A program made the translations under genes and the position numbers. A model generated the notes under the pieces. It saw only the letters and a list, made by a program, of their open reading frames with translations, searched no databases and was not told where the DNA came from. 64,000 nt of DNA. It comes from Neospora caninum Liverpool (Eukaryota > Apicomplexa > Conoidasida > Eucoccidiorida > Sarcocystidae). Shown here piece after piece: positions 1 to 12,700 of the stretch; the first letter of the stretch is position 1, and each line of letters begins with the position of its first letter. The DNA lies in NCBI RefSeq assembly GCF_000208865.1, contig NC_018393.1, positions 1,798,001-1,862,000 of the forward strand, given 5' to 3'.

Positions 1-1414
1 CCAGATTGGAATTCTTCTTCAGGCACCATGGCAACATCCTTGCGTATTCGCAATGCGCCTTTTTTCAGGTTGTCTCAGGATACCTTTGCTACTTGGTGTA
101 CTCGGCTCTTTCAGTGATCTCTGTCATTTCGTTTGGTACTGCGACAGTAAGTGAAACTCTTTGCCTGTGTTGGGAGACAATGTGTACGCATACGCATATG
201 AATTTGCGAAGAGTGTAGGTTTCTTTCTTGGCACAAAGGCCTAGTCTCGAAATGTTGTCATTGGATGAGTTATGATTGGGGTATATAGTATGATTTCCTG
301 ATTATTATAGGTAGTGCTATTCCATAAGCGACTTACATCTTATATGGTAGACTAGCTACTAACAGTTTTCTGTACTCTGAGTAAATGGTATCGAAAGGGA
401 AGGGTGTATATCCTTGCAGGTGGTACCGGAGAGGCTTTTCAGACTCTCGTCTTCCGAGCATTTTCCAGAGCAAGTAACATTATTAGCCCTCTGAATAGCT
501 ATGCATGGGGGGACAACAGATTTACACCCGATTCTTACCCTTTTAATTCCGCGCAGTATTCTAATGCACATGGCGTACACCACTTCACAAACTTTTTTCT
601 GATGACTGGATATTTGATTCACTGCCCATTTAGCTTTCTACCACACCTCTCCTTGGAAAGCGTCAACACTTCATTACTGTGGAACATGCATGGGGTAATC
701 GAAGTTGATGGGATACTCCCTCAGGCTTGAGTGAAACAAGAGCCGTGTCCGCCTTTCTTTATGCTACTGAAGATCTTGTCCAATACAAGCCGCTTCTGTA
801 ACTTTCGGTCAAACGAGTGTATGCGTGCAATGGCAAAACACACTTCGGGCAGCTTTCCCAAGAACTTCATCGAGCAGCATACTAAAGGCCGACGACGCGG
901 AACCTGTTCTCACTTTTTACCACAGCCGATAAACGGTTCATCGTTTATGTCAGGACGTGGTTTGCTTGTGATTTGCTGCGCAGATCAACGCTCTACTATT
1001 CATTTCTCTCCTTGGAGGAGACTGGGCAGACAAAGTCAGTGCAGAGATTTCAGATAGAAGAGGTCGCCTTGAAGCGGAGCCAGAAAATCGGCGACGGGAA
1101 GAGAAGAAAGTAAAATAATTCATCCTCTGAATCACCCCACCCCGGAGATGTGTTGTGTGCATTGGGACGGTCGTTTTATTTTGCCTCGCCCGTTCCAACA
1201 ATTCTTGAGGCGACAAGTAAGCGCTTCGCATGCCGCGACCTTCACAGCACTGTTCCGTACGGACCGCGCTTGAGCAAAACAGAATGATGTACTGTATGAG
1301 ATGAAAACGGGAAAAGGCCGTTTTTGGGACCCAGATTTGCCCCTTCTCAACGCTGAAGGCCGTCTCCAACGGTGTCACTGTTAAACCGGATTCTATCTGT
1401 CTACGCTTGTCGGT
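1..1414. other. Left edge, no complete gene
   Basis: Short open frames only. A minus-strand frame at about 359-480 (VTCSGKCSEDESLKSLSGTT, then two more cysteines before a stop) has extracellular-domain character and may be a terminal exon. A minus-strand frame at 950-1378 is less convincing. Neither could be joined to other exons. Confidence 0.3.
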
Positions 1415-1777
1415 CTAGTTGCTCTGCGAGGTTCCTTGGGGCAGCTTGTGTGGTACTTTCTCACTACGGGGTTGCTTTCCGTTGATGCAGGATTTGCTTA
1501 ATGTCGTGCTCTCTATTCTCTGCTGGATTCCTTCTTGCATCTTGTAATGTCGCGCTGCAGTAACGGACGATGTCTTCCAGGCTTGGTAGTTACCATCCGG
1601 AACACCTTGAATTATGCTACACAACGGTAGCGTGCACATGTTCCACGACACAACACTGAGGTGCCCTGATGATGTTGCGCATATATTTTTTGCTGGCAGA
1701 TTCAAGTGGTTTAACACAGCGACTCCAGCTAAACCGGCACCGATGTACACACACGGACACACGCTGGCGTCTCGCAT
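1415..1777 (-). CDS. Possible small membrane protein or exon, 120 aa
   Basis: From ATG at 1777 a 120-residue frame runs to TAG. It starts MRDASVCPCVYIGAGLAGVA with a short hydrophobic, glycine-rich segment, then becomes polar and protein-like (KTSSVTAARHYKMQEGIQQR, then KQPRSEKVPHKLPQGTSQSN). To the right, an acceptor-like TATTTCTTCTACAG at about 1932 precedes MVIRFLISFSGALLEGGAST and a donor CTG|GTAAAC near 1854, which could be an earlier exon with a signal peptide. The join was not proven. No family is recognised. Confidence 0.28.
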   Translation of the reverse strand: MRDASVCPCVYIGAGLAGVAVLNHLNLPAKNICATSSGHLSVVSWNMCTLPLCSIIQGVPDGNYQAWKTSSVTAARHYKMQEGIQQRIESTTLSKSCINGKQPRSEKVPHKLPQGTSQSN

Positions 1778-3781
1778 GCCTCACACGGTGGGGGTAGACA
1801 AGGCTCCTTTCTACGTACCGTGAACAAAAAGTACAGACTACATGTTTACCAGGGAATCAATTCGATTCGAGGGCGTGCTAGCGCCACCTTCCAGAAGAGC
1901 CCCAGAGAAAGAAATAAGAAAACGAATTACCATCTGTAGAAGAAATAATACAGATTTATATACTGAGCTCCGAGGAACAGTAGCATGGCTTTTTGGTGTC
2001 GTAAGAGCGTGAGAAGCGGAAAGCCACAGAGCAGAAGAACGGATCCAAAATACAAAAGAACCCGAAGATGGCTTCACTTGTTGGCTGTAGGTTCGAAGCC
2101 GAGCAGGTAATTCGTCTCCTCAGTCGACATCGTAGGCTCTACGTAACGCTTGAGGGATTCCGGAGCTGATGGAAAAGAACGTACTACTTGGGCAGCTGCA
2201 GTCGAACCTTGACTGTAGTAACTTACATGCAGAGCGGGGCAAGAGGCAATTGCGAGTGAAAAGTTCCTACCTGGCTCGCGCCATGCCTAACAACTGGCTC
2301 GGAGCCTACATTACGCCATAGTTCAAGGCGACCGCTATCCCGCGATGACAGACGGGGAGTTTCCCTGTCCGCAGCCAATTACAATTCAAGAAATAGTCAT
2401 TGATTTCTCAAGACGAGAAAAACGCTGGACCTCTGCACATACACTGGCTGACGACACCGAGAAAAAGAGACTGTTACGGACGTTCGTGTTGCCATTGCCA
2501 CAACAAAAGTGTTAACCACTTGGGGGCAACACAATGCGCTCCAAGAACAATAAATTATGGCTTTCGGAGAAGAACGTGTTTTTCAGCGCTACAACATTAC
2601 TCCTGTTGGGACCGACTTCTAATGAAAAGCTGTAGGCAACACCTTTGGTGGAAAATAGGTAGGTAAAACGCACACCATTGTAACGCCTGATGTTAGATTC
2701 CTGAACGAATTACTGAGAACGCGGGTCCCGGCGGCATTTACAGCCGACGGAGAGATATCTGCCAAGTACTGCTCTCCGCGCGCTCACGAGTTGCCTTCAT
2801 TTTCAAGTTCAATCCGCCCCTAGACAGCTACTACCACTGGTAACATTTCCGGCACTTTTGCACGGAATCGATACACCCCCGTATTATTATTTAACACCAG
2901 ACCCTTCCCAATTGCTTGACCGTGCTCTAGCCACTTGTGTGGGAGGCGCTGCCTTTTTCCGTATTGCAGCGGAGGCGGACAAAAGCCACGTGTGTGAGGA
3001 CTGCCTTCCGTTCAGGTAGCCTCCGCATCATATTATCCAGCGTCTACGGAACAACCGACCCTTCGCGTAGTTTTCTAATCAAAAATATTGGCGACGGTAG
3101 AACACAGGAAAATGACAGGGTGACACCCAGCGCCCACTTGTTAACCGTCGGCCTGTACACACACGGTCTTCAAAGTAGTCGCTTGTATTGCTCATTCTTT
3201 GGGACCCCAGCAGTGATGCAAAACCGCACATGGTACATCAACAGAGTACTGACGGCGTCCTGGGTACAACCGTAGACATCATAGTTGTGGCACAGCGCAG
3301 CTGAATCTGTACACGTTTTGCCAGCTTAGAAGCGCGCTACTGCGAACATTCGGCCTCTGTAAACGGCCGTCAGCGAGCGCCTCATGCAACAACACAACGC
3401 AACAGACTGTATACATCAGGCCCACGACATGTGCAGCCGGGACGGTGCGTTGGTTCTGTTCAGATGCCTTTCAACTTAAAGCCTGAAAAGATGTAGAATC
3501 CTAGGCCCAGTGTCCTTCCTCAAGAAAGCTTTTCCCCGAGGAGCACATTGAGACCCCTTCACATTAAATGTCAAGTCTAACCCCTTTGCGGCCTTCCATC
3601 ACACAACCAACGCCGACATAATCGCGTGAATCTCGTAAGCCGCAATCTAAGCATCAGCCGAGTTTACGGAGCTTCTAAGAACCATGGTGAAGCTCGCGTG
3701 TACGAGCGCCAAGTAGGATGAGGGGCAACGGAGTGCTTTAACACACCAGCGTTTCACCTGACGTCTGATTCCTCTCTCACA
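1778..3781. other. Intergenic stretch left of AP2 gene 1
   Basis: Apart from the possible exon at 1854-1932, I see no supported gene. The part next to 3782 should contain the 3' untranslated region of the AP2 gene. Plus-strand frames at 2400-2666 and 2937-3275 start at non-ATG codons and lack recognisable features. Confidence 0.45.
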
Positions 3782-6700
3782 TCAGTCCATTCTGGCCTTC
3801 TTGCTCGATGCAGTTCCCGCGAAGCCTGAGTTGATCAACCTGTTTTCTGGATCGTTTTGGCCGTCGTATTCCCGGCTTCGCTTCTTGTGTTCTTCCAGCT
3901 GTTGTGCCGAGTCTGGCCCTCCTTCGCTTCCTCTCAGTTCGCCCGGACTCGGATCATCCACACTTTCATGCGCCTTTCCCCTATCCTTCACTCCTCGTAG
4001 CATCACATCCCGATTAACCGCAGGTCCCCTCGCATTTTCATCACGCTCCGATCGTAATAGCCGCCTTAAATCCTGAGCCGGGATATCCCCTGCCAAAACG
4101 TCTCCAATGGCCCCTGGTTTCCCAAGCTCGGTACTCTGGCCGTTGACAGCACCCGCTAGCAATGCCAGTGCACCGCATATATCGTCAGGCACAGCTTGGG
4201 TCTCTTCCTGAAGAGACGAAGCGGAGCCGTTTCCGGTGGTACCATTGCTTTTGGTTAGCTGCTCGAGAAGTGACGTAAGCATGTCTACCTCTCCTTGCGG
4301 TCTCTGCGTCGCCGCTGCCTCACCCAGATTCAGTGCCGGGGCGGGCGCACCGTCCTCACACGATGACGATCCCGCGGACCGCATCCACATGTCGTATGCA
4401 AGCGATTTTAGGTTGCTGTCCACTGCGGTCTTCTCCCCTCTATCGTTTGCTCCCCATTCAGTGTGCTGTAGCAGCCGGAGCCTGTCTTCTTCCTCTTCTT
4501 CTTTGGAGCTTCCCGAACGTGATCCACGTTTGACACTGTTTCCCGCTTCACTCTCTCCCGGATAGAGGAAGGTATCATCATGATCACCCTCTTCGTATGC
4601 CTCTCCGTCTTCGTCACCTGCTGAGACCCGAGGAGCCCCGGCTCCTTCGTTTCCGAGGTACATCATCATACTCTGAGAATCTGTTCCCGCGTTCCTTGCC
4701 AACCGCCTATCACTGACGAGCCGCCGACAACCCACTCCTCCTGATCCACCCTCCACCTCCTGCTTCCACTTGACGGCCAGGTCATACGCCTCCTGCAGGC
4801 CCCCAAGACGACGCGTACTGAACACCTTGAAGCCTGCGCCGCAGCTCACCTCCCAGCATGCACACTTCACATTGTATTTGATGCCTTCAACCCGGGGGAA
4901 GTCGCGGGCTTGAGAGGCGTAGGTGCGGCGTCCCTGTTTGTGGGTGTAGGCCATCCGGTGTCTCCGGCCTCGAGCGCCACTGGAGCCTGAAAAGACGGCG
5001 TAAGGGTCCTCGGCTGCTCGGGGGGCGGTGCCAGTCGGTTGGCGCCCGAACACATCGACGATTTGCCCGGTTGCGCCCTGTGCCTGGCCGCCAAGCAAGA
5101 ACGGCAGCTTCGTTGGAGGAGACAGCGGATGGGGTTGCGCTGCTCCGCCTTCTCGCCTCGAAGCTGAAGTTGACTCCAGGAGCAGGGGCGAAACGCTTTC
5201 AGAAGACGAAGCTGGGAAGGGAGACGATGACGGCGACAGTCGGGGGTTTGTTGCATGCAGGGACATGGAGGTGAGTGCACTCGCTACAGACGTCGACGAG
5301 CAACCCGATGACGCTCGAGACAGGGGAGGATCGGACGTGAAGGAGTTGAGGGAGGACAGGTTGGCAGTGGACATCTGGGACAAGGGTAACGTGAACGCAT
5401 GCGTGGATGCGTTCGGTCGAATCCCTGAATGCCCACCTGCTTCCCCACTCCGCGCCGCATGGGCGACGGCTGTTCCTAAATCCCCGGCACCCGAGAGAGC
5501 GTCGGCCTCTTCCACACTCCCCAAGATCGGTGAAGACCGAGACAGACCACTCACGTCCACATGAGAATTCAGGAGCGAAAGCGAGGACGCACCCCCGGCA
5601 GGTGACGCCAAACCGTGCGAGGTTCGGGACTGAAGGCGTTGCTGCGACGGGAGAAGCTGTTCGGCTAGCTGCTGGAAAAGTTGCAACTGCTCCGGCGACA
5701 CCGAAGACGGCAAAGAGTCTCCTCTCAGGATCTTGCCCGCGTTCGGCGAAGAGAGAGCAGAGGCAAGATTCGGGAAGGCTTGGGCCAAGGCGGCTGAAAG
5801 CGACGCCAACGACGGGACGTTTGAACTGGTAGCAGGTCCGCTCTTTGGAGATGGAGATGCCACGAGAGGCGATGATCCTAGGAGGAAAGAAAAAATACCG
5901 CTAGCCAATAACAATAGCGCTGTGACCACTACACAGGCACCACGCTGAAAAACCCATACACCCCGAAAGGAGATCCACATTCAGGCGCACAGTCGCCGTC
6001 GAGTAAACGTCCTAAAATAATTCTGATCTTCACTGAGAATGCTACACACGAGGGAGTGCTCTTAGAATTTGATGCCCGCTGTTGTCTCATCGTGAAGCGA
6101 ACGAGTTGGCCACAACCTTGCAACTGAGATCAAATGTAAAGGGACAGATGAATAGCGTGTCCAGTATGCGACTCGCGACTCTATTCTACGCTACCCTTCT
6201 ACAAACAACAGGGCATGGGAACTTAAACGCTATGCACGTTACTGCGGTGTCCCGTCGCAATTCCACCGTGGTGTTTCTTGGTTGCCTTTTTGGCTTCTTA
6301 CCAGAACAAGAAGAGGAAGAGCTCGTCATGCCCGCAGCTCCTACGTTTCGGTTGGCATGCAGACCCGTAGCTGTTGAACCGGCGGCCTCACCACAGATCT
6401 CACCAGGCGACACCCGCATCATTTCTTGTTCATTCTCTCTTATCGCATCATTTGTTAGAGAGGATGACGACGGATCATGACCCGCTTCTACGGAGGGAGA
6501 TGCAGCACCGTGCGGACCCCCAGCAGAAGGCGACGCGTGAGCAAATCCAGAAGGCCCGCGTCGCTCTACAGGTGGGGCCATTCCTCGTCCTGGTTCCTCG
6601 CCTGAAGACGCTGGAGAATATGGAGATTCAAGACCCTGGGAAGACGAAAGGGGTAGCCGACCGTTCTCGCTCCCAGTCATCAGCCCCGCAGTAGCCGCGC

Positions 6701-9700
6701 TTGAAGCAGCCACTTCTGGGGAGGGGGGCGACGCAGCAGACGCGAGGAAAGGAGCTGCACTGGACGGTCCCACGGACGGAGACGCTGAAAGAGATCGTAG
6801 GAGCAGGTCAACGCTACCTTTCCGTCGATCCGATGGTGAGGAAGGTAGACCTCGAGACGCACTCTCTAACTGAGCCAGAATGTCTGCCGCCAGAGTGGTC
6901 GGGGAGAGCGAGGAGCGAATTGAACCCCCTTCCGCGCTCGAGCTGACGCCTCCAACCCCGTTCAGCGCATTTGCTGTCGCACGGACGACAGCAGAAAGCA
7001 GCGCCTCATTGGACATCGCCGGAGTCCCGTTGACACTTCCAGCAGAGCCTGAACAGATTCAGCAGGACGTAATATATATTTGAGAAGTGAGGAGGCAAGC
7101 GACGGGGCCGGCACACAATGCGGCTTTCAATATCTATATCCTGCAACGAAAAGGTATCTGCATACATAAGTATATATGCGTGAAGGTGTATACATTCGTT
7201 CCGTGGTGCTAACCTGCGTGCGTTGCGTTGGTGAATAAGTAGAACTTGCACACTAACGTTCGCCCTTTTTTTCCCACATGAGGTAAAGCATTCTTCAAAC
7301 GCCATCTCGCATTGCCCTCAGATTCGAGAGATACTGCGGAGATAGCAGTTGGGTTCGATGACGCACGTCTGCTGTTCTTGGCCTCGTCCGCACACTTACC
7401 TCCAGCGTTATGGAGAGCCGGCGGACCAGAATCTGCCGGGAAGATGGACGGGCTGGTGCTGTGAGACGCACTCAGATTTTGTCTCCTTCCTGCTCCGCCT
7501 TGTTTCTGGTCCTCCCTTCCAGCGACGCCCGCGGTCCTCAAGGAGATGAGTTCCTCCGAGTCTCGCGGGGTGCTCGCCACATGCGTTCCCGTGAAGCCTG
7601 GGGCGTTCACGTCGCCCGTTCCCGGACTTACTCCACCGACACCGCTACCTGCAGGTGCTGCGGCTGAGGGGCCGCTTTGCCGACGCAGATCCGCCGCCGC
7701 CGAGCTCTGCTGTCTGCCACCGCCGGACACGATTACCGGTGCTGATCCCATCTGTCTCTGCCTCTCTTCGATCGCTTTTTGACGGGCTACTTCGAAGCCG
7801 AGCGTCTTAATATTGTAACACGTCTGACGGGAACGACCTGAGGAAAGCGGCATCATTGTGGCGCAGAAAAGGGAGACACGTACTGGCGGGGAATGCTCCG
7901 GAGTCACCAACGTGCACAGAGGGCCCGCGTCGTCAAAACCGTAACTCAAAGTCCCCATCCACTTTTAAACCATCGACCCGCGCACTACAAACCAAACCTA
8001 CACTTCTACATATGCATGCACGCAACATGCGCTGCTAATCGGACGGTGTTCGGGGGCCGTCACGCGCGACGATGTGCAGAAGCATCCTGGCAGCTGACAG
8101 CGGTTCTCCGCCGACTTTGGTGAGAACGGCCACACTTTAGCAACACGTGATCTGGCGGCAAAGGCGCAGTGCCCATCCTAGCACATGGAAAAACAGCCTC
8201 CTGTATGGTTGTCTCGGTTCTTACCGGAGCTGTCGGTCCACTGGGCAACCCAGCACGTGTTTTTCTTGCCGATGAAGACTCCCTTCACCTTCTCGAGTTG
8301 TGAGGCGCGTCTGGCGTACTCCAGTCTCTCGGCCTGCTCCTCCTTCTGACCGCCCGCTGCTGACTCTCGACCAGGTCCGGATCCGCCTCGACTTCCCACG
8401 CCGCTCTCTCTCCCGCTACCTCCAGCGGACCAGCTGGCGTGTGTCTTTCCTCGTCCTTCGCCGGCCAACTCCCTCGCCTCGTGTCGGCGAGACGAAAACT
8501 GACCCGACGCCAGTCTCTGCTGACCCGCGACGCCTGTGGGAGGGGTCGAGCTGCGAAGGTGGTGAGGCGCCGACTCCGCGGCCCCTGCACCCGGACGGGA
8601 CGACGAGAACTGAGGCTGACGCGACAAGAGAGAAGCGCGGTGGGGCGCGCGCGGGGCACCGAGAGCCGAGTCGTTTTGGGAGGGAAGGGCAGAGAGCTCT
8701 TTGAGCAGCGGAGACGAGCACTTGGACAGGGAGGTGGCTGACAGCGAAGAAAGCGAGTGGAGGTCGTCCCCGACCGCAGACAGGGAGCCGTCATGGCGCC
8801 GGAGGTGAGTTCCCTCTGTCTTGATACGTTTGGCGGAAGGCTCCGAGTACGGAGCTTTCCCTCGGCGCGAAACGTTACCTCGCTCGGTTGTTTCTGTCCC
8901 TACGCGTTCCTCGTCTGTAAGCATTCCAGTGGTCGAGCGCCCTGGAGACGCGCTTGCTCTCTCGAGCCCACGTAGCCTGGAAGGCCCCAGAAGCGGACTC
9001 GGTTCTTGCTCATCGCCCTCTCGTCCACCCCGCTGGCTGCCGACTCCCCGAAGTTTATTGGCGTATGTGGTAGGGACACTGTTTGCTTCCCAAGTAGGAG
9101 AGGCCAGGGGGGACGGTGCCCCAGACGACACAGCGCTTTGAATCAGCTGGCGAAGAAGAAGTTTCTGGCTCCTCTCCGCGACGCCGGATCGGTCCCGGCC
9201 ACCCACACCAGGTTGCGCCGCCTGTGACGACCGCGACGGAGACAGAAGTCGCTGGAGAGCCTTCAACGCCGCCTCCGTTCCTCCCGACCGAAGGATTTGA
9301 GCTAGCGCCGCACCAACATTCTGTGCACTCAGCCCCTGTCTCTGAAGCTGTTCCTCCAGGCGCTGCTGCAGTGCCAGCGTCTCTGGCTCGCCTGCAATCG
9401 ACGCCCAGCCTTTCGCGCCGACTCCCTCCAAGTCGGTCGAATCTCGTCTGTTGGATCCTGAAGGGTCAGCGTTATCCAGCGAGGACGGCTTCCCCCCCGG
9501 TGAACCTACACCCCGCCCTTGGCGAGGGTTGACTGCATCTGCGCTGAACTGCGGAAGCTCGTCCTTCTCACTCGAAAGGAGCCGGTGACGTGCCAAGGGG
9601 TCGCGGGAATCCGAGTCGTCATGCCGCCTAGCGCCTTTGAAAAAAGAACTAACCGTAGGGACGTCGTCCGCCTCAGTGAGGAACTCGGGTTTCTCCTGCA

Positions 9701-12700
9701 GTCGAGAATCTAGACGGTCCTCTGGGGCATACGATGCAGACTCAAAGACCTTCGAAAGCCTTTCGTCTTCAGCCAACCCGCAGCGAGCGCCGCCTCCGCC
9801 CTCGCTCGTCTGCCCGAGTCTTGCCTCATGCTGCAGCAGTCGGAGAGACGCCGCACGGTGTTCCTGACCTTCGCTGGTCCCTGAGGAAAATCGCGAAGGC
9901 TCAATGTTCTCGACGTCTCCGCGGTGCATGTCTTTGTTGCTGGAACCGGTGTTTCCCTTCGCCAAGGACGCGCGCAACTCCTCAGCTTCACGGGCTTTTT
10001 GCCGCTCCTCTGCGCGGCGCTTTGACACACTGTATAAACAGTCGAGGTCATGGAGCGCATCCAACAGACGCTCCTTTCCCCACAGACGGGGCGGAACGGA
10101 GAAGAGCTCTTGGAGGATCACGCGGTAGTTCTGGAGCGTCTGCGAATGAAGTGAGCGAGTCTGGAGGAGCTGCTGGAGGTGAAACGCGAAGCCGCCTTCT
10201 GACTGGGACGCCCAGGACGGCGCCAACGACCGAAGCGCCCTGAGAGACGCAACCAGTGCACTCTTCTGGGCTCCGACCTCCATGTCGGCGGTACAGAGGA
10301 AGATCGAGGGATCAAGAAGAGCTTTTGCCGGTGAAACGGCGAAGGGCGGATTGGTGTCATTCGAACCTGATCCGTCACCCTTCTGGCCTGTCTTCACTCC
10401 TTCCTCCCGTTCTTCTGAGTCGTCGTGATCTCGAAGCGCTCGTCCCCTTCGGTCACCAGGGACGTCTTTGCCTGTTCCGTCATCGGGGCCTCGGAGACAC
10501 TCGGACGGGGCCTGGTCCCCGCTATTCGCAGTCGCCGCGGCGAGAGCAGTTTGGCCGCGAGTTGAGATTCGACTCTGTCCCGGGTGAGTTCCGTTTCTCC
10601 GCAGATCATCGCAGCCATGGTGGCCAGGAAACTCCGAGTTGCCGCACGATTTGTCAAGTCCGAAATATCCGCCGCGGAGACCCGGCGAAGACACATCCGT
10701 GCTTCCCACGCCATGTGGGTGGCAAAATCCGGCGGCCCCGAATTTGCTCTCCCCCGAGAAGGCGTGTTTGGATCCGACCATCCCTGCGTTTAGTGGAAGC
10801 GCCGAACCAGACAGCTGATCCAAAATGTGCCTGCATCCCGGCTGGCCGGTCCACATGAAGGCGTTTCGAACCAAAAGCCTGTTCGGCTCCTGTCGAAGTA
10901 GAAACAGTTCGCGGACGAGGAACTGCTGCTGCAACGGAGACAGAGAGGAAGGCCGACCACCTCCGAGTGGCTGGAGGCATATCCGGAAAATGTGCGCGTA
11001 GGCCAGCTGCTCCACGAAACATCTCGAGGACCGGAGACAGTCTACATGCTCGAAAAAGAGCGCATGCAGCTCGGGTCCACACCGCGGGAGGACCCCCCCG
11101 TGAGGCACCGACGGTGCCGAGACGGCGTGGGATGACGAGTACGCGGCAAACGGCGACACAACTCCCGGCATCCGATGCACTGATGCCGGATGATATCCAC
11201 TGGACGCGAGCGGAGTTGGCGATGACGAGGTCGACAGAGAACTTTTCTCCTCAGGAGACTCAGCCCCCGTGCCTGAGGGGGTGAACGGCGAGAACGAGAA
11301 GGCGCCGGGGGAAGCCACGGACACAGAGGACGAAGGCGAGGCGGCAGGCGTGTCGACGCTGCACCGACCGCCGAGCCCAGCGGCCTTTTCTCCCGCGCCT
11401 GGGCATCGCGTGGCGCCGGACGACACGGATGCGCGCTCTTCCTCTTCGAAGCCCTCTCGTGTTTTCTGACCGGTCAAGAGCCCAGCGGCGACCCGGCTCA
11501 GCCTGTCGCGGTCTCCACCTTCGAGTTCACTCGCTTTTTCCTGAGCTCCGACGCCGTCGTCCGCCTTGGCAAACCCGTCTCCCATCCCAATCAAATCCGG
11601 TTTCGCTGCCTGCTCAGTCTCATCCACCTTGGGGCTCGGCAAGACCCCTGAAAGACGCTTCACCTCGACGTCGGCCCCCGTCAGCGAGTCGGATCGCGGT
11701 TCCCCGATGTTCGCCATGCCGACACCGCAAGGGCTCTCTCCGAATCGACTCGACGCCGTAGGCGTGCACGCAGGTGTAATCGCGGAGACCGTCGTACTAA
11801 CAGTGGTTGTGGCTTTCGCACGGAGCGCGGCCTTCTTCTGAGTGTCCACACAGTCGTCGCGGATGTCCGGGCAGAGTTTCCCGTCCTCGATAAACGCAGA
11901 GACGCTGCCGCCAATCGACACGCGAGCTCCCAGCGGCTTCTTCTCCTTCTCCTCTCCCTCGCGAGGCTCGGAAGCCCCTTCCACGCCAGCGCCAACCTCC
12001 TCTTTGAGTTCACCCCTTTTGAAATTCACAGCCTTCTCCTCAGTGGAACTGTCCCCGCCACAGAAACCGGACGGCGTCGTGTCTCCTCGCGAATCGGCTT
12101 CACGGAAAAACTCGCCGGTGCCCACTGGCGACGCGACCGTTTCGCTCGACGACGGAGACACCTCCGCGGCAAGAGCGTCCGGGCACAAAGGCTCCAGCCC
12201 AGGTGGCCGCAGGGTTTTCAAACCTGGCGACGCTGACGGCGAAGGCGAACGCAAAGCCGCGCCTGCACCGACGTCGCAAATCGACTTCTGGCCCTCTAGC
12301 CTGGTCTCCGCCGGCTGTACAGCAGCGTCGTCCATCGCACTGGGCGAAAACGCGTGGCAAACGGAGCCTGGGGGCGACGCAGAAGACGGCGACAGAGGCG
12401 AGGGCGTCGTTGCTGAACATGAGGGAGAGGCCGAGCCAGGGAAGGACGACGGGAAATGGTACGCGCAACACGGACTGGAACGAAGGCTCGGGCCTTTACT
12501 GGACGCAGAGTGACAGCAGCAGCAGGCGTCGTGCAGCTCTTCCAGGAGATTCAAGAGGGTCGAGCGGATTTCGAGGAAGAGAGACAGCGAATCTTCAGGG
12601 AGAAAACAGCGGCAAGAAGCAGCCCACTTGGCTCCTCCCACTCCGGGACCCTGCACGAAGAAACCACAGAAAACAAGGCCTGGACCGTGATACGTCTGAC

